From the NCBI RefSeq assembly GCF_009827445.1, contig NZ_WTYI01000001.1, positions 1,616,881 through 1,680,880 of the forward strand: DNA of 64,000 nucleotides. The letters are read 5' to 3'. This document shows positions 35,069-43,063 of the stretch, in pieces; position 1 is the stretch's first letter, and each line of letters begins with the position of its first letter. The translations under genes were made by a program, and so were the position numbers. The notes under the pieces are model-generated. The model had not been told where the DNA came from and searched no databases. It saw only the letters and a program-made list of their open reading frames with translations. Source of the stretch: Qipengyuania aquimaris. Lineage in GTDB: Bacteria > Pseudomonadota > Alphaproteobacteria > Sphingomonadales > Sphingomonadaceae.

Positions 35069-36118
35069 ATGGGCAGGCGCCGTCAGGCCGTGACCATCAA
35101 GCACGTGGCAGCAGACGCTGGGGTTTCGCTCCAGACGGTCAGCCGCGTCATAAACAACGAGCCCAATGTGCGGCCCGCGATGAAAGAGCGGGTCCAGGCG
35201 AGCATCGACAAGCTCGGCTATGTCCCCTCGATCGCTGCCCAGCGGATGAGCGGTTCGCGGTCCTATCTCATTCTTGCGATCAACGACCGTGACCTGACCA
35301 TTGCCGACTGGCGTGCGCGCGAAGGCCGCGACTGGGTCGACCAGATGCTGCTTGGCGGGATGCTGACCTGTGCAGAACACGGCTATCGCATGCTCATCGA
35401 GTTGGTCGATACGCACAACGACCATGTCGAGCGCGAACTGGGCGCGGCCATCGCGGCCCTGCAGCCAGATGGCGTGATCCTCACCCCGCCCCACTCCGGC
35501 AACCCGCTGATCACCGGCCTTCTTGCCGAACGCGGCATACCGTTTGCGCGGATCGGCTCGACCGACCCGGGTCCGGGCATCCCCATGACCATGGGCGATA
35601 CGCACAACGCACGAATAGCGACCGAGCACCTGCTCGACCTCGGCCACGAAAGGATCGGCTTCATTGCAGGCCCATCCGAATTCAGCCTTTCCGACTGGCG
35701 TATCGCCGGCTGGAAGGAAGCCATGTTCGCCGCGAAACTTCCGACCGACGGCCTGTGCGAGCGCGGTGACTTCGGTTTCGACAGCGGGCTTGAAGCGGCA
35801 CGAAAGCTGCTCTCCCTGCCCCAGCGTCCTACGGCGATCATCGCCAGTAGCGACCAGATGACCTTTGCCAGCATGCAAGTGGCGAAGGAAATGGGCCTGC
35901 GCATTCCCGAAGACCTTTCGGTCATCAGTTTCGACAATTCGCCGATCGTGCGGTTTACGCAGCCCCCCCTTACCGCGGTCGACCAGCCGATCGCCGCAAC
36001 GGCATCGCGGGCGGTCGAATTGCTGATCGACGCCAAGAAGGGCCAGCTCCCTACCGAGCCGGTCCGCGTAAAGGGCGAATTGGTCGTTCGTGGTTCGACC
36101 GGCCCTGCTCCCGCCTGA
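35069..36118 (+). CDS. LacI family transcriptional regulator
   Basis: 349 residues. The N-terminal helix-turn-helix and hinge (TIKHVAADAGVSLQTVSRVI, about 9-28, then IAAQRMSGSRS) lead to a periplasmic-binding-protein-like sugar domain ending VRVKGELVVRGST. It most likely represses the surrounding glycan genes until a sugar binds. Candidate operators are at 31398-31413, 31420-31435 and 37365-37380. Start ATG 35069; the MFS gene begins 5 bases after its stop, so they share a transcript. Confidence 0.94.
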   Translation: MGRRRQAVTIKHVAADAGVSLQTVSRVINNEPNVRPAMKERVQASIDKLGYVPSIAAQRMSGSRSYLILAINDRDLTIADWRAREGRDWVDQMLLGGMLTCAEHGYRMLIELVDTHNDHVERELGAAIAALQPDGVILTPPHSGNPLITGLLAERGIPFARIGSTDPGPGIPMTMGDTHNARIATEHLLDLGHERIGFIAGPSEFSLSDWRIAGWKEAMFAAKLPTDGLCERGDFGFDSGLEAARKLLSLPQRPTAIIASSDQMTFASMQVAKEMGLRIPEDLSVISFDNSPIVRFTQPPLTAVDQPIAATASRAVELLIDAKKGQLPTEPVRVKGELVVRGSTGPAPA

Positions 36119-36122
36119 CCGG

Positions 36123-37319
36123 ATGGAACTAGGCGACACCCGGCACCGGCAGACCAGCCGCTTCCTGTGGCTCTATGCGCTGGCAGCGGCAGGCGGTGCG
36201 GTCGCCTATGTCCCATTCCTAACCCTGCTGCTCCCGGTCCGGGTGGGCGAGCTGGAGGCCACCGATACGATCGGCGCCTTGGCCTATATTGCGTTCGCCG
36301 GGGCTATTTCGGCCAGCATTTCGAACATCGCATTCGGCTGGCTCAGCGATATCACGCGCAATCGCCGCGGATGGATTTTGGCCGGGCTTGCCCTTTCATC
36401 GGTTTTGCTCGTCAGCGTGCGCAGGACAGACAGCGCGGCCGAGCTACTGGGCGTAATCGTAGTCTGGCAAATCGGCTTAAACATGATGCTCGCCCCTCTT
36501 GCGGCCTGGGCAGGTGATTGCGTGCCCGATGAACAGAAGGGCAGGCTTGGCGGCCTGCTGGCATTCGCCCCTGCGCTCGGCGCGCTATCGGGTGCCTTGG
36601 TCACCATCCCCGGTGTTGCCGATGCCGATGCCCGCCTGAGCCTCGTCGCAGCCATCGTTGCGATATGCGTGCTTCCCGTCGTGCTTTTCGGAAAGCCGAT
36701 TGCCATGCCGCACCTGACCGCGGCACCGGCGGCGAGCGAAAGCGACGCGGCAGTCGCCCACAGGCAGCCGAGGAGCACAGTCGCCCGGATGTGGCTGGCG
36801 CGACTGCTCGTCCAGATCGCTGAAGCCGCGCTATTCGCCTATTTGCTGGTATGGTTCGCAACGATCGACGCCGATTTCGGCGACAATCGAACAGCCACGG
36901 TTTTCACCCTTGTCCTGGGCCTGTCGATACCCTTGGCGATGCTTGCCGGTCGCTGGTCGGATCGCAACGACAGGCCGCTTCTGCCGCTGGCCATCGGATC
37001 GGGGATAGGCGCGGCGGGCCTGGTCATCATGGGTATCGCGGATACGCTGTCGAGCGCGATTTTCGGCTATGTCATCTTCGGCCTGGCGACCAGCGTATTC
37101 CTGGCTCTGCATTCCAGCCAGACCCTTCGGTTCCTGCCCAAGCCGGCAACGCGCGGGCGCGACCTCGGCATCTTCAACCTGACAAACACCGTTCCCAGCC
37201 TCATCATGCCGTGGCTGACGCTGGCACTCGTGCCCCTGTTTGGCTTCGATGCGTTGTTCTTGCTGCTTGCAGGACTGGCGGGCATAGCGACCGTGCTCCT
37301 CCTCACAGCCAAGCGTTGA
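36123..37319 (+). CDS. MFS transporter in the glycan locus
   Basis: 398-residue major facilitator with about 12 membrane helices. The helix 2-3 loop GWLSDITRNRRG and the later GRWSDRNDRP are MFS signature loops. Its pattern is close to GPH/sugar-cation or YihN-like carriers in CAZyme loci. It starts at ATG 36123, 5 bases past the LacI-type stop. It likely brings a released sugar across the inner membrane. The next gene starts 86 bases later with its own operator. Confidence 0.85.
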   Translation: MELGDTRHRQTSRFLWLYALAAAGGAVAYVPFLTLLLPVRVGELEATDTIGALAYIAFAGAISASISNIAFGWLSDITRNRRGWILAGLALSSVLLVSVRRTDSAAELLGVIVVWQIGLNMMLAPLAAWAGDCVPDEQKGRLGGLLAFAPALGALSGALVTIPGVADADARLSLVAAIVAICVLPVVLFGKPIAMPHLTAAPAASESDAAVAHRQPRSTVARMWLARLLVQIAEAALFAYLLVWFATIDADFGDNRTATVFTLVLGLSIPLAMLAGRWSDRNDRPLLPLAIGSGIGAAGLVIMGIADTLSSAIFGYVIFGLATSVFLALHSSQTLRFLPKPATRGRDLGIFNLTNTVPSLIMPWLTLALVPLFGFDALFLLLAGLAGIATVLLLTAKR

Positions 37320-37364
37320 ATCTGATGGCTTGATTTTCCTTGAAAGTCGTGTCACTTCTCGCGA

Positions 37365-37380
37365 TTGATAACGTTCTCAA
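37365..37380. promoter_or_regulatory. Candidate LacI operator upstream of the GH3 gene
   Basis: TTGATAACGTTCTCAA is a palindrome with one mismatched pair around a central CG, 26 bases before the GH3 start. It agrees with the two sites at 31.4 kb (shared form TTGnnAACGnTnnnAn), suggesting one regulator for all three. Confidence 0.6.
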
Positions 37381-37405
37381 TTCAATGAGGGCGCGGAGGG
37401 AAAAG

Positions 37406-39784
37406 ATGATCAAGGCGTATTGGACGGCATCGGCGGCGGCCCTTGCCCTGGCCGGTTGCTCGGCAATTCCGGCAGAGGTCGAAACCACCCCGGTGCCAGT
37501 TGCCGAAGTCCCAGAAGACGCGCGTGTCGCCGACCTGATTTCCCGGATGAGCGTGGAGCGCAAGGTCGCGCAGCTGATCCAGCCTCAGATCAATTCCTTC
37601 ACACCCGAAGACATGCGTCGCTATCGTTTCGGTAGCTATCTCAACGGCGGCAATGGCGGCCCTTATGGCGACGAATTCGCCCCGGCTTCCGAATGGCTGC
37701 GCTATGCCGACGAGATGTATCTCGCCTCGGTCCAGCCGCAGGAAAATGGCGAACCGATTATCCCGACCATATGGGGCACGGACGCCGTCCACGGCCACAC
37801 CAATGTCGTTCAGGCCACGATCTTCCCGCACAATATCGGCCTTGGCGCGACCCGCGATGCCGACCTGCTGCGACGGATCGGCCATGCCACGGCAGTCGAG
37901 ATCGAAGTAACGGGCATCGACTGGAATTTCTCGCCCACCGTGGCCGTCGCGCGCGACGACCGCTGGGGCCGCACATATGAAAGCTATTCGGAAGATCCGA
38001 AGATCGTCGCCCCGCTCGGTGCGGCGCTGGTCGAGGGTCTGCAGGGCACCAAGGGCGATCCGGACCGTCTGGGCGCAGGCCATGTCATAGCCACCGCGAA
38101 GCATTTCTTCGGCGATGGCGGGACCGATCAAGGTGTCGACCAGGGCGAAGTGAACGGCGACATCGAAGAACTGAAGGCGCTGCACGCCTATCCCTATCCG
38201 GCAACGATCGACGCCGGTGTCGAAACGATCATGGCCAGCTTCAATTCGGTCAACGGTCGCAAGATGCACGGCAACGAAGCGCTGCTGACCGATTTCCTGC
38301 GCGGCGAACTTGGCTTCGATGGCCTGGTGGTCGGCGACTGGAATGGCCACGGACAGGTTAAGGGCTGCACCAACACCGATTGCCCGCAGTCGCTTCTCGC
38401 CGGTCTCGACATCTACATGGTCCCCGACGACTGGAAGGGCCTGCTAGAAACGCTGGTCGCACAGGTCGAAGACGGCACGATCCCGATGGCGCGCCTCGAC
38501 GAAGCCGTGGGCCGCGTGCTGCGCATGAAAATGCGCGCGGGGCTCCTGGACGAATTCGTAAAGCCTTCCGACCGTCCGAACGCAGGCAATTATGCGCTAT
38601 TGGGCTCTGCCGAACATCGCGCCATCGCGCGCGAGGCGGTCGCCAAGTCGCAGGTTATCCTGACCAACAACGGCGTCCTTCCCCTAAAGGAAGGGGCGAA
38701 TGTCCTCGTTGCCGGTAGCGCCGCCGACAGCATCGCGCAGGCTTCGGGCGGCTGGACGCTGACCTGGCAGGGCGGCGGCGACCTTACCAATGCGAACTTC
38801 CCGGGCGCGACCTCGATCTGGTCGGGTCTCGAAAGCGCTGTCGAAGCAAGCGGTGGCAACGCCACGCTGTCGCAGGACGGCAGCTACACAGCCAAGCCCG
38901 ACGTTGCAGTCGTGGTGTTCGGCGAGGAACCATATGCGGAATTCGCAGGCGACCGGAAGCACCTCGGCTTCCCGGACACCGAAGGGCTCGAACTGCTGCG
39001 CAAGTTCAAGGCCGAAGGCGTACCGACTGTGGCCGTATTCCTTTCCGGTCGTCCCATGTGGATGAACCGCGAATTGAACATCGCAGATGCCTTCGTGGCA
39101 TCCTGGCTCCCGGGCGGCGAAGGCGCAGGCATTGCCGACGTACTGACTGGCGCAATGCCCGCGACCGGCAAGCTCGGTTTCAGCTGGCCTGCCACGTGCG
39201 ACTTCGGTCCGCTCAACGGACCCGACGGGGCGCTGTTTACCGTGGGCTATGGCCGCACGCTGGCAGACACCAGCGCATTGCCGACCCTCGATGAAACCTG
39301 CGCCCCGCTCGAACAGGGCGCTGCGAAGGACTGGTATGTCAGCGGTCGCCTGGCCGACGGCGTGCTCGCCAACACGGCAACCGGCAAGCTCGACAATCTG
39401 CGCGGATCGGCAGGCGGCATCACCGCCCGCGGGATCGACCGCACTGCTCAGGAAGATGCCCGCGAGCTTACGTTCAACGCAGGCTCCATCCTCGAACTTG
39501 TCCAGGGGGACGGCGACGATGGCTATGGCTATCGCATCGTCTACGAAGTCGAAAACCGGCCGCTTGCGCCTTTCTATGTCAAGGTCGGCTCGGGCGAACC
39601 GCTCGACATCACGCAGCAACTGGCTGTCGCGGCAGGCAAGGGTTATCGCGAGATGATCATCACTTCGGCCTGCGCAACGGACCTCGGCCCGACGCTGGCA
39701 CTGGGTTCCGAAGGCGATTTCACGATCAATATCGGATCGGTCGTGCGCGAAGAATTTGCAGAGGGGACCGACTGCTCGTTCTGA
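37406..39784 (+). CDS. GH3 beta-glucosidase / exo-beta-glucanase lipoprotein
   Basis: 792 residues. A lipoprotein signal with lipobox LAGC (Cys18) places it on a membrane facing the periplasm or cell surface. The GH3 N-domain shows IWGTDAVHGH (~123-131), DRWGRTYESYSEDP (~185-198), AKHFFGDGGT (~231-240) and the nucleophile Asp311 in GLVVGDWNG. The GH3 C-domain follows and a ~150-residue C-terminal ExoP-like domain closes the protein. It matches exo-1,3/1,4-beta-D-glucan glucohydrolases of sphingomonads and marine gammaproteobacteria, releasing glucose from beta-glucans. Start ATG 37406 has GGAGGG 5 bases upstream; an ATG at 37385 would disrupt the lipoprotein signal. Confidence 0.93.
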   Translation: MIKAYWTASAAALALAGCSAIPAEVETTPVPVAEVPEDARVADLISRMSVERKVAQLIQPQINSFTPEDMRRYRFGSYLNGGNGGPYGDEFAPASEWLRYADEMYLASVQPQENGEPIIPTIWGTDAVHGHTNVVQATIFPHNIGLGATRDADLLRRIGHATAVEIEVTGIDWNFSPTVAVARDDRWGRTYESYSEDPKIVAPLGAALVEGLQGTKGDPDRLGAGHVIATAKHFFGDGGTDQGVDQGEVNGDIEELKALHAYPYPATIDAGVETIMASFNSVNGRKMHGNEALLTDFLRGELGFDGLVVGDWNGHGQVKGCTNTDCPQSLLAGLDIYMVPDDWKGLLETLVAQVEDGTIPMARLDEAVGRVLRMKMRAGLLDEFVKPSDRPNAGNYALLGSAEHRAIAREAVAKSQVILTNNGVLPLKEGANVLVAGSAADSIAQASGGWTLTWQGGGDLTNANFPGATSIWSGLESAVEASGGNATLSQDGSYTAKPDVAVVVFGEEPYAEFAGDRKHLGFPDTEGLELLRKFKAEGVPTVAVFLSGRPMWMNRELNIADAFVASWLPGGEGAGIADVLTGAMPATGKLGFSWPATCDFGPLNGPDGALFTVGYGRTLADTSALPTLDETCAPLEQGAAKDWYVSGRLADGVLANTATGKLDNLRGSAGGITARGIDRTAQEDARELTFNAGSILELVQGDGDDGYGYRIVYEVENRPLAPFYVKVGSGEPLDITQQLAVAAGKGYREMIITSACATDLGPTLALGSEGDFTINIGSVVREEFAEGTDCSF

Positions 39785-39886
39785 CGGGCATTCGTATTTG
39801 CTTTGCGTGGCGGCTCTGTGCTGGCACACCGACAAGGATAATGGGTCGCGCGGCGTTTGACCGGCGACCATTGGGGAGAAAATTGA

Positions 39887-41317
39887 ATGGCTTTGGCACC
39901 TGACGTTGCGTCAAGCACCGATCCCAATCCGATTGAGATCGACGATGACACTCCCCCGGTGGATGCACCGGGGCTGCAATATTTCGTCTTCGGACTGTTT
40001 TTTATTTTCGGCGGGATCACGTCGCTTAACGACGTCATTATCCCGAAGCTGAAAGAGCTGTTCACGCTCAGCTGGACCGAAGCGATGCTGGTGCAGTTCT
40101 GCTTTTTCGCAGCTTACCTCATCATCGGCATTCCGGGTGCAAAGCTGGTCAAGAAGCTGGGCTACATGCGCGGCGCGGTGGCGGGTCTGTTGACCATGAT
40201 GTTGGGCTGCCTGCTCTTCATTCCGGCCAGCCAGACAGCGACTTATATCGTCTTCCTTGGCGCGCTGTTCGTCCTCGCCAGCGGGGTCGTGATCGTACAG
40301 GTCGTGGCCAATCCGCTGATCTCCTTGCTCGGCCCGCCCAGCACGACGCATAGCCGTCTTACCTTCGCCCAGGCATTCAACTCGCTCGGCACGACCGTCT
40401 TCCCGATCGTGGGCGCGGTCGTCATCCTCGGCAGCCTTGCAACCGTGAGCGCCGACGAATTGTCGGGACAGGCGCTGATGGAATATCGCCAGGCCGAGAG
40501 CGAAGCGATTTGGCAGGGCTATCTCGGTCTTGCAGCGCTGATCGCGGTCGTGGCCATCGCAGTCTGGCTGTTCCGTAACCGCCTGCCGCACGATTCCAAG
40601 ATCATGGGTGATGGCGAGCTGGTTACTTGGGGGCGTTACCTCGTCGGCCTCGCGCTGGTCGTTGCCGGCGTCTTCGCGGCGATCCAGATCAACCCCTGGC
40701 TCGGCGTTGCGCTGATCCTGGCGGCTCCTGCCGTGTGGCTTTACGACAACCCGCTGCTGACCCGTACGCGCTTCAGCTTCGGCGCGTTGTGCATCTTCCT
40801 GTATGTCGGCGCCGAGGTCTCGATCGGGTCGGTCATCATCAATTACCTGTCGCAGGAACGCGTTCTGGGTGAGCCGGAAAGCGTCATCGGCTGGATGATC
40901 GGCCTCTACTGGGGCGGCGCGATGGTGGGCCGTTTCATCGGCAGCTATTTCCTGCGCATCTTCAGCCCGGGCAAGATTCTCGCCTTCAATGCGACGGGTT
41001 CGATCCTGTTGATCATCATCAGCGCGATGACCTCGGGCGAAGTGGCAGCTTACAGCCTGCTGGCGGTCGGCCTGATGAACTCGATCATGTTTCCGACCAT
41101 CTTCTCGCTGGCCTGCGAAAAGCTCGGCCCGCGTGCTGCAGACGGATCGGGCATCATCAATGTCGCGATTTTCGGCGGGGCGGTGGTTCCGCTGCTCTAC
41201 GGTGTGGTAGCCGATGCGACCGGCGGCGACCTGGCCTTCGCCATGATCATCCCGATCGTGTGCTACGCCATCATCGCAGCCTTCGGCATCTTCGCAAGAA
41301 GGCCTGCCGTAGCCTGA
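39887..41317 (+). CDS. Sugar MFS transporter, FucP/GluP-like
   Basis: 476 residues with about 12 helices. The start of helix 1 (YFVFGLFFIFGGITSLNDVIIPKLKEL) and the PGAKLVKKLGY loop match the FucP / glucose-galactose MFS family (TIGR01272-type H+ symporters). FucP itself is shorter (about 440). It probably imports the monosaccharide released by the GH3 enzyme. It starts 102 bases after GH3 on the same strand, with no terminator seen between, so it is probably in the same transcript. Confidence 0.92.
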   Translation: MALAPDVASSTDPNPIEIDDDTPPVDAPGLQYFVFGLFFIFGGITSLNDVIIPKLKELFTLSWTEAMLVQFCFFAAYLIIGIPGAKLVKKLGYMRGAVAGLLTMMLGCLLFIPASQTATYIVFLGALFVLASGVVIVQVVANPLISLLGPPSTTHSRLTFAQAFNSLGTTVFPIVGAVVILGSLATVSADELSGQALMEYRQAESEAIWQGYLGLAALIAVVAIAVWLFRNRLPHDSKIMGDGELVTWGRYLVGLALVVAGVFAAIQINPWLGVALILAAPAVWLYDNPLLTRTRFSFGALCIFLYVGAEVSIGSVIINYLSQERVLGEPESVIGWMIGLYWGGAMVGRFIGSYFLRIFSPGKILAFNATGSILLIIISAMTSGEVAAYSLLAVGLMNSIMFPTIFSLACEKLGPRAADGSGIINVAIFGGAVVPLLYGVVADATGGDLAFAMIIPIVCYAIIAAFGIFARRPAVA

Positions 41318-41408
41318 CGCCGGCCATGACCGACACATTCGGGGGTTCGCATGGAGGCTTCGGTCTGCCATGCGGCCCCCGAACTGGTTTCTACTGACGG
41401 GATTTCGC

Positions 41409-42143
41409 ATGACCGACGCCGAATTGGCAGCCCACCTCGCCGAATGCGCAGGCAAGATCCTGCTCGAAGTGCGCGCTAGTGGCATGTTCGAAGGCAAGGC
41501 ACTGGGCAATGCCGGTGACGAGACTGCGAACCAGTTCCTGTGTCACGCCCTGCGCCGCCAGCGCCCCGACGATGGCCTCCTGTCCGAAGAGAGCAAGGAC
41601 ACCAGCGAACGCCTGTCCAAACAGCGGGTGTGGATCGTGGACCCCGTGGACGGCACCCGCGAATATGGAGAAGAGCGTAGCGATTGGGCGGTCCATGTCG
41701 CGCTATGCGTGGACGGCAGGCCGGAAGTGGGCGCGGTCGCCCTGCCCGGCCTTGGCAAGGTTCTTTGCACCGGCAAGCCGGGCGAACTGCCCGAAATGGC
41801 CGCAAAGCCCCGCATGGTCGTCAGCCGCACGCGCCCTGCAGCGGAGGCGGTTGCTGTCGCAAACGCGATCGGTGCTGAGCTTGTGCCGATGGGATCTGCC
41901 GGGGCCAAGGCGATGGCCGTGGTGCGCGGCGAGGCGGAAATCTATCTCCACACCGGCGGCCAGTACGAATGGGACAGCGCGGCCCCTGTCGCGGTCGCCC
42001 TCGCTCATGGCCTCCACGCCAGCCGGATCGACGGCAGTCCGCTCGTTTACAACCAGGCCGACACCTACATGCCTGACCTGCTCATCTGCCGCGCGGAATA
42101 TGCCGAAACCGTGCTTGCCGAAGTGGCGAAGCTTTCCGCCTAG
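41409..42143 (+). CDS. cysQ: 3'(2'),5'-bisphosphate nucleotidase, CysQ-like
   Basis: 244 residues of the inositol monophosphatase superfamily. Metal-binding motifs are LLSEESKD and WIVDPVDGTREYGEERSDWAVHVAL (~77-101; D80, D83, G84, T85), plus YEWDSAAPVAV near 187-197. The DGTRE...DWAVHVAL form matches mycobacterial-type CysQ, which dephosphorylates PAP/PAPS in sulfate assimilation; inositol phosphate is an alternative substrate. ATG 41409 is taken as start. It ends 4 bases into the convergent lyase gene. Confidence 0.85.
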   Translation: MTDAELAAHLAECAGKILLEVRASGMFEGKALGNAGDETANQFLCHALRRQRPDDGLLSEESKDTSERLSKQRVWIVDPVDGTREYGEERSDWAVHVALCVDGRPEVGAVALPGLGKVLCTGKPGELPEMAAKPRMVVSRTRPAAEAVAVANAIGAELVPMGSAGAKAMAVVRGEAEIYLHTGGQYEWDSAAPVAVALAHGLHASRIDGSPLVYNQADTYMPDLLICRAEYAETVLAEVAKLSA

Positions 42144-43033
42144 CCCTCGACCTGAGCCAGCAATTGGCGCGCGCGGGAGAGATGCGGACGATCCAGCATC
42201 TTGCCGTTATGGCCGATGGTCCCTGCCCCCGGGTTCGCGTCGAATAACGCCACGATTTCGCGTGCCTCGGCGATTTCCTCTGCGCTGGGCGAGAATGCCT
42301 CGTTGATGACCGGGACCTGCGCGGGGTGAATCGCCAGCATCCCGCGATAGCCGTCGCGGCGCACTTTCTGCGCGCGGTCCTTCAGACCTTCGAGGTTGCG
42401 GAAATCCCCGTCGATGGTCTCGATGGCCGGAATCCCGGCAGCCGCAGCGCCGAGCAGCGTGAGGCTGCGCGCGAGTTCGTAGGTGAAAGTATAGGCGCCG
42501 TCCTCGCCAAGGTTCGACATGGCACCGATGGAGTCGGCTAGGTCCTCTGCCCCCCAGGTCATCGCCGCAAGCCGCGGGGCACCGGCATAATCGCCGGTAG
42601 TGAACATGGCGGCGGCGACTTCGGTCACCAGCGCGATTACCGGGGTCGAGCCCGGTTCGATCCCGAGCTCCATTTCCAGCGGCGTCATCAGCGCATCGAG
42701 CGCCTCCACATCGTGCCGCCCGCGCGATTTGGGCAGCATGATCCCGCCTGGCCTGCCCGGCAGGATTGCGGCGATGTCGTCTGCCGTATGCGGTCCGTCG
42801 AGCGGGTTGACCCGCACCCACAGGCGCGTCCGCTCCCCTTCGCTGCGCGCCAGCAGGAAGGCGCGGATGGCCTCGCGCGCAGCGGGTTTGGCATCTTCGG
42901 CAACGGCATCCTCGATATCGAAGATGACAATGTCCGCCTCGCCCTCTGCCGCCTTGGTCATCTTGCGCTCGCTATCGCCGGGCGCGAAGAGCCAGGAGCG
43001 GAACCGGATGGGAAGCGATGGCTGGTTAGTCAC
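42140..43033 (-). CDS. CoA ester lyase (HpcH/HpaI, CitE-like)
   Basis: 297 residues. The HpcH/HpaI aldolase barrel of the CitE type is shown by RSWLFAPGDSERKM, IFDIEDAVAEDAKPAAR (metal-binding Glu/Asp), LWVRVNPLDG, IMLPKS and GMLAIHPAQVPVIN. These enzymes cleave or form citramalyl-CoA, malyl-CoA or related esters. Stand-alone forms (without CitD/CitF) serve in C5 dicarboxylate or C1/C2 carbon metabolism. It is the last of three same-strand genes and ends inside the convergent cysQ end. Confidence 0.9.
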   Translation of the reverse strand: MTNQPSLPIRFRSWLFAPGDSERKMTKAAEGEADIVIFDIEDAVAEDAKPAAREAIRAFLLARSEGERTRLWVRVNPLDGPHTADDIAAILPGRPGGIMLPKSRGRHDVEALDALMTPLEMELGIEPGSTPVIALVTEVAAAMFTTGDYAGAPRLAAMTWGAEDLADSIGAMSNLGEDGAYTFTYELARSLTLLGAAAAGIPAIETIDGDFRNLEGLKDRAQKVRRDGYRGMLAIHPAQVPVINEAFSPSAEEIAEAREIVALFDANPGAGTIGHNGKMLDRPHLSRARQLLAQVEG

Positions 43034-43063
43034 TGGGACAATCCTCTCGTCACGGTAGGCATT

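Noticed and set aside
39844..39871. A loose inverted repeat (GGTCGC ... GCGACC) before the sugar MFS gene
   Set aside because: The 6-bp arms are far apart and do not resemble the LacI-type sites; probably chance in GC-rich DNA.
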